NCBI RefSeq assembly: GCF_050948175.1
Contig: NC_135199.1
Span: 4,468,501-4,532,500 of the forward strand
Length of the DNA stretch: 64,000 nt
Direction: 5' to 3'
Origin: Xylocopa sonorina
Lineage: Eukaryota > Arthropoda > Insecta > Hymenoptera > Apidae
Under the pieces are notes generated by a model. The model made no database searches. It worked only from the letters and a program-made list of their open reading frames with translations, and was not told where the DNA came from. Below are positions 61,591 to 64,000 of this stretch, piece by piece. Made by a program: the position numbers and the translations under genes. How positions within the stretch are numbered: position 1 is the first letter of the stretch; the number at the start of each line of letters is the position of its first letter.

Positions 61591-63600
61591 CGGCTATCAA
61601 ATGCGCGTAGAACCCAAGTCGTACAAGTAGCCGAGCAGAAGCTCGGTAGGAACTTGGGGAATCCAGGCTGGGGAATTGATTAAGCAACGTCGAGCAATGC
61701 CGCGGTGGGTGAACCGTAATCGTGGAAGGAGCGAGCAAGCACGCGTGGAACGTGAAAGGATCGTGCGTTAGCGGCGCGTTTGTACACACGTAGAAGGGAA
61801 CGAGAAACAAGCGAGGACCTCTGACAAGCCAGATCTTAATTACACGCGACCATCGGCAGGTTCCCTCTGTGACTTCTGCGAGCGTTCGCAATTACCGTCT
61901 ACGATAATAACATAGTCATTTAACAAGTCGCGCGCACGCGTACGCGACGCACACACAGGCGAACACGAATCTCCCGCGTATGCGAAGACAATCGCGGTGT
62001 AATTGGACGCGCAACCCTGTTGCGATCGTCCCCTTTCCCTCCTAACTATTCATAATTAATGCACGTCCAAAAGACATCCGCGCCGCCCTCGCGTCTCCCA
62101 CCTTTGTGCTCTGGCGTTGATATTTCAATTAGAACGCAGCGTGCGTGCATCTAGGTTACTGGAGTGGGGCCGTTAACCCTGCGATTAGCATAGACGATCG
62201 CTGGTGCCCCGTGTAAAAACTAATTTCGCGATACAAAGGCCGGCGAAGCGGTCATCGTCGACGGTGATTTAACAGCGGGCGAAAAACAATAATAAATTAG
62301 CGCTGATTATTGCGTGCGACTGCTTCGCATTATCATACATTTACATATCGAGTCGTTTCGTTACCGTTTTAATCACACCGGCCGGCGACCATAATTTGTC
62401 GGGTCGCGCGAATAAGCGATTTCACTTTGCATCCACATCCCCATTCGAGAGCATCAGAACGTTACATAATTGTAATAAAGAATGTTTACGATGTTTATCA
62501 CGAGCCTCGCTATTTATTACGCGGTTCGTATGTCTGATCAACGATTCGGCGAGCATTTCGCGAGCGACGATCGTACGTTATATCGCGCAATAAAAGCTTC
62601 CAATTAATCGTTCCTAGCGAGCGTCCTTTAATATTTTTAACGACTCGGTTAAGAAACACGCGTCGATCTGGAAAACGATTCGCTCGACACCGTCGAAGTA
62701 CGCGAAGGCGACTTTTTCGCCGTTTAAGAAACGATCGGAATTCGAAGTTCCAAATGACGCTGGATGGCTAATTTAAACAGCGATGGCGCGGCGGAGGGTG
62801 AAAACGAATCGAGGGATTGGCAGGAGGACGCGGTGAAAAATGTGCCGCGCGCTCGCCCCGTGATAAATTCCGCGAACAGACGTCGCTTTCTACCGATCCT
62901 CGTGGCGTTCATCTCACCTTGTCTCCCGGTTAATTGCGGCCCCTCATTTACATAGAGAGGCACCGTCCGCGGGGCTGCCTCGGTTCCAGCTATCGCCGCA
63001 AAATTCACCGCCGCTCGTGGTAGTGCCCCGGCGACTCTGCGCGCCGATACGTCCCCGCGCGATTCATAATAGCCGGTGTGTATCGTTAACGGTAACAAAC
63101 AGAAATCGTGCGGGCCCGCTAACGAGTAGATAAACGACCGGTAACTCGTAGTTTAAACCCGAACCGGGAACGAGAGAATTATACGAAAGTTCGGGCCGGT
63201 CCGAAAAGATTTATGCCCGGTTAAATATACCACGTGGCGGCGGAATTTCGAACGATTTTTCTCCCGCGGTGAATAAACAACCGTGCCGGCGGACGTAGCC
63301 TGGCATCGCCCCGACGTGGATATATCTGTTAATTGCAAAACGACCAATTCCAACGGAATATCTCGGTTATCGTGGCGATTATGTTGTCACCGAGCAGCGG
63401 GTACCAGCGCGGACAGATCGCGCCCGATAATCGCTGGCGGGAATTTTTAAGAGCGATTTTCAGCCGGACTCGGGCCACTTTAACGACTCCCTCGACGAAT
63501 TAAAGAAACGCCCGGGTGTCGCGTTATCTTTATGCCTCTTCTTCGTACGGGGACACCCTTTTCCCCACCCCTATTGCGAACACCGCGCTGCGAGGGAGCA
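61591..63600. other. Gene-free CpG-rich sequence
   Basis: The frames (115 codons minus at 61544-61891, 124 minus at 62724-63098) have no recognisable domain. GC content rises after 62700. No RNA gene was found. Confidence 0.5.
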
Positions 63601-63620
63601 GCACCCTGTCGTACCCTGTC
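63601..63620. repeat. 10-bp tandem repeat, two copies
   Basis: GCACCCTGTC is followed by GTACCCTGTC, differing at one base. Minor feature. Confidence 0.8.
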
Positions 63621-64000
63621 GGGTGTCTAATCTCACAGAGGAGACTAAGAGACACGCGAATCGAAACTACGAGTCACATGTCTATTTAATTGAAAACCAA
63701 CGCACCAGCCACCGGTGTTCATCTTCGGATGATCGCGTCTTAACGCCGCCTTTGACGAGCGCGCCTATTTACCATTGTGCATCGGCTAAACGTAGGCAAT
63801 AAAAGTCGAGTGGTCAGCCCTCGGAGGTTCAAGGTAAGTGGGTAATTAATTAGCGAAGCGGTCATATTAGTGGATTTTTCCGGCAGAGCCAATCAACCGT
63901 GTACGCTATGCTAATTGTGTGCCGGTGCGAGGCAATGAAGTAACAAGCTGTCTAACGTCGAAACGGACTCATCCTGAGAGCTAACGCATCGCGGCCCAAC
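63621..64000. other. Unannotated right edge
   Basis: A CAAG|GTAAGTG word at about 63832-63839 matches a 5' splice donor, and TAATTAATTAG follows it. There is no convincing exon before it inside the window. A TATGCTAAT word near 63907 resembles a POU octamer. Confidence 0.35.

Noticed and set aside
63832..63840. 5' splice donor GTAAGTG near the right edge
   Set aside because: No recognisable exon or start site precedes it within the window; kept only as a note.
1..64000. CRISPR arrays, bacterial operons, integrated viral or organellar DNA
   Set aside because: No regularly spaced repeats of CRISPR type, no polycistronic gene packing, no recognisable viral or mitochondrial protein in any frame I read.

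Overview
The window looks like eukaryotic, non-coding nuclear DNA from an arthropod, most likely a hymenopteran such as a bee, wasp or ant. By eye the base composition is near half GC. CpG dinucleotides are very abundant (about 11 in the single line starting at 50161), as in hymenopteran genomes whose intergenic DNA escapes germline methylation. CT/GA microsatellites recur every few kilobases. There are no operons, no ribosome-binding sites and no dense open frames, so a prokaryotic or viral source is unlikely. The order-level assignment is inference; no marker gene confirms it.  I could not recognise one intact protein-coding gene, tRNA, rRNA, snRNA or known microRNA anywhere in the 64 kb. 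Open frames of 60-255 codons are common, but they occur on both strands at the same places, cluster where GC is high (so stop codons are rare), are rich in Arg/Ser/Pro/Thr, and show no domain I know. The simplest reading is a gene desert or the interior of one or more very long introns, probably with cis-regulatory DNA.  Layout. 1-9160: CpG-rich unique DNA with polypyrimidine and polypurine tracts, three CT microsatellites and a large inverted repeat at 6280-6334. 9170-10060: a CpG-poor, AT-richer island. 10593-10890: a diverged direct duplication. 11144-11840: two copies of a 65-bp element sharing an identical 27-bp core. 11841-24030: unique DNA with a long CT tract, palindromes and a perfect 10-bp E-box palindrome at 22703. 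24038-25120: a TTAATGG-type cluster, then a GC-rich block. 25121-32440: unique DNA with a second TTAATGG cluster at 28020. 32445-32850: a 5'-truncated remnant that I interpret as the 3' end of a piggyBac-like DNA transposon, ending in TTAA; it is followed by AT-rich DNA to about 33165. 33166-43050: unique DNA with hairpins and a G-quadruplex-type run near 36.7 kb. 43059-43104: the longest CT microsatellite. 43280-48560: AT-richer DNA with a 10-bp tandem repeat and a decayed ~37-bp-period array. 48561-64000: mostly GC- and CpG-rich DNA with a minus-strand G-quadruplex motif at 50867 and an imperfect duplication at 61415-61590.  No multi-gene system is visible. The best leads are the duplicated 27-bp core element, the transposon remnant, the CpG-poor island at 9.2-10.1 kb, and the clusters of homeodomain-type and E-box palindromic sites.
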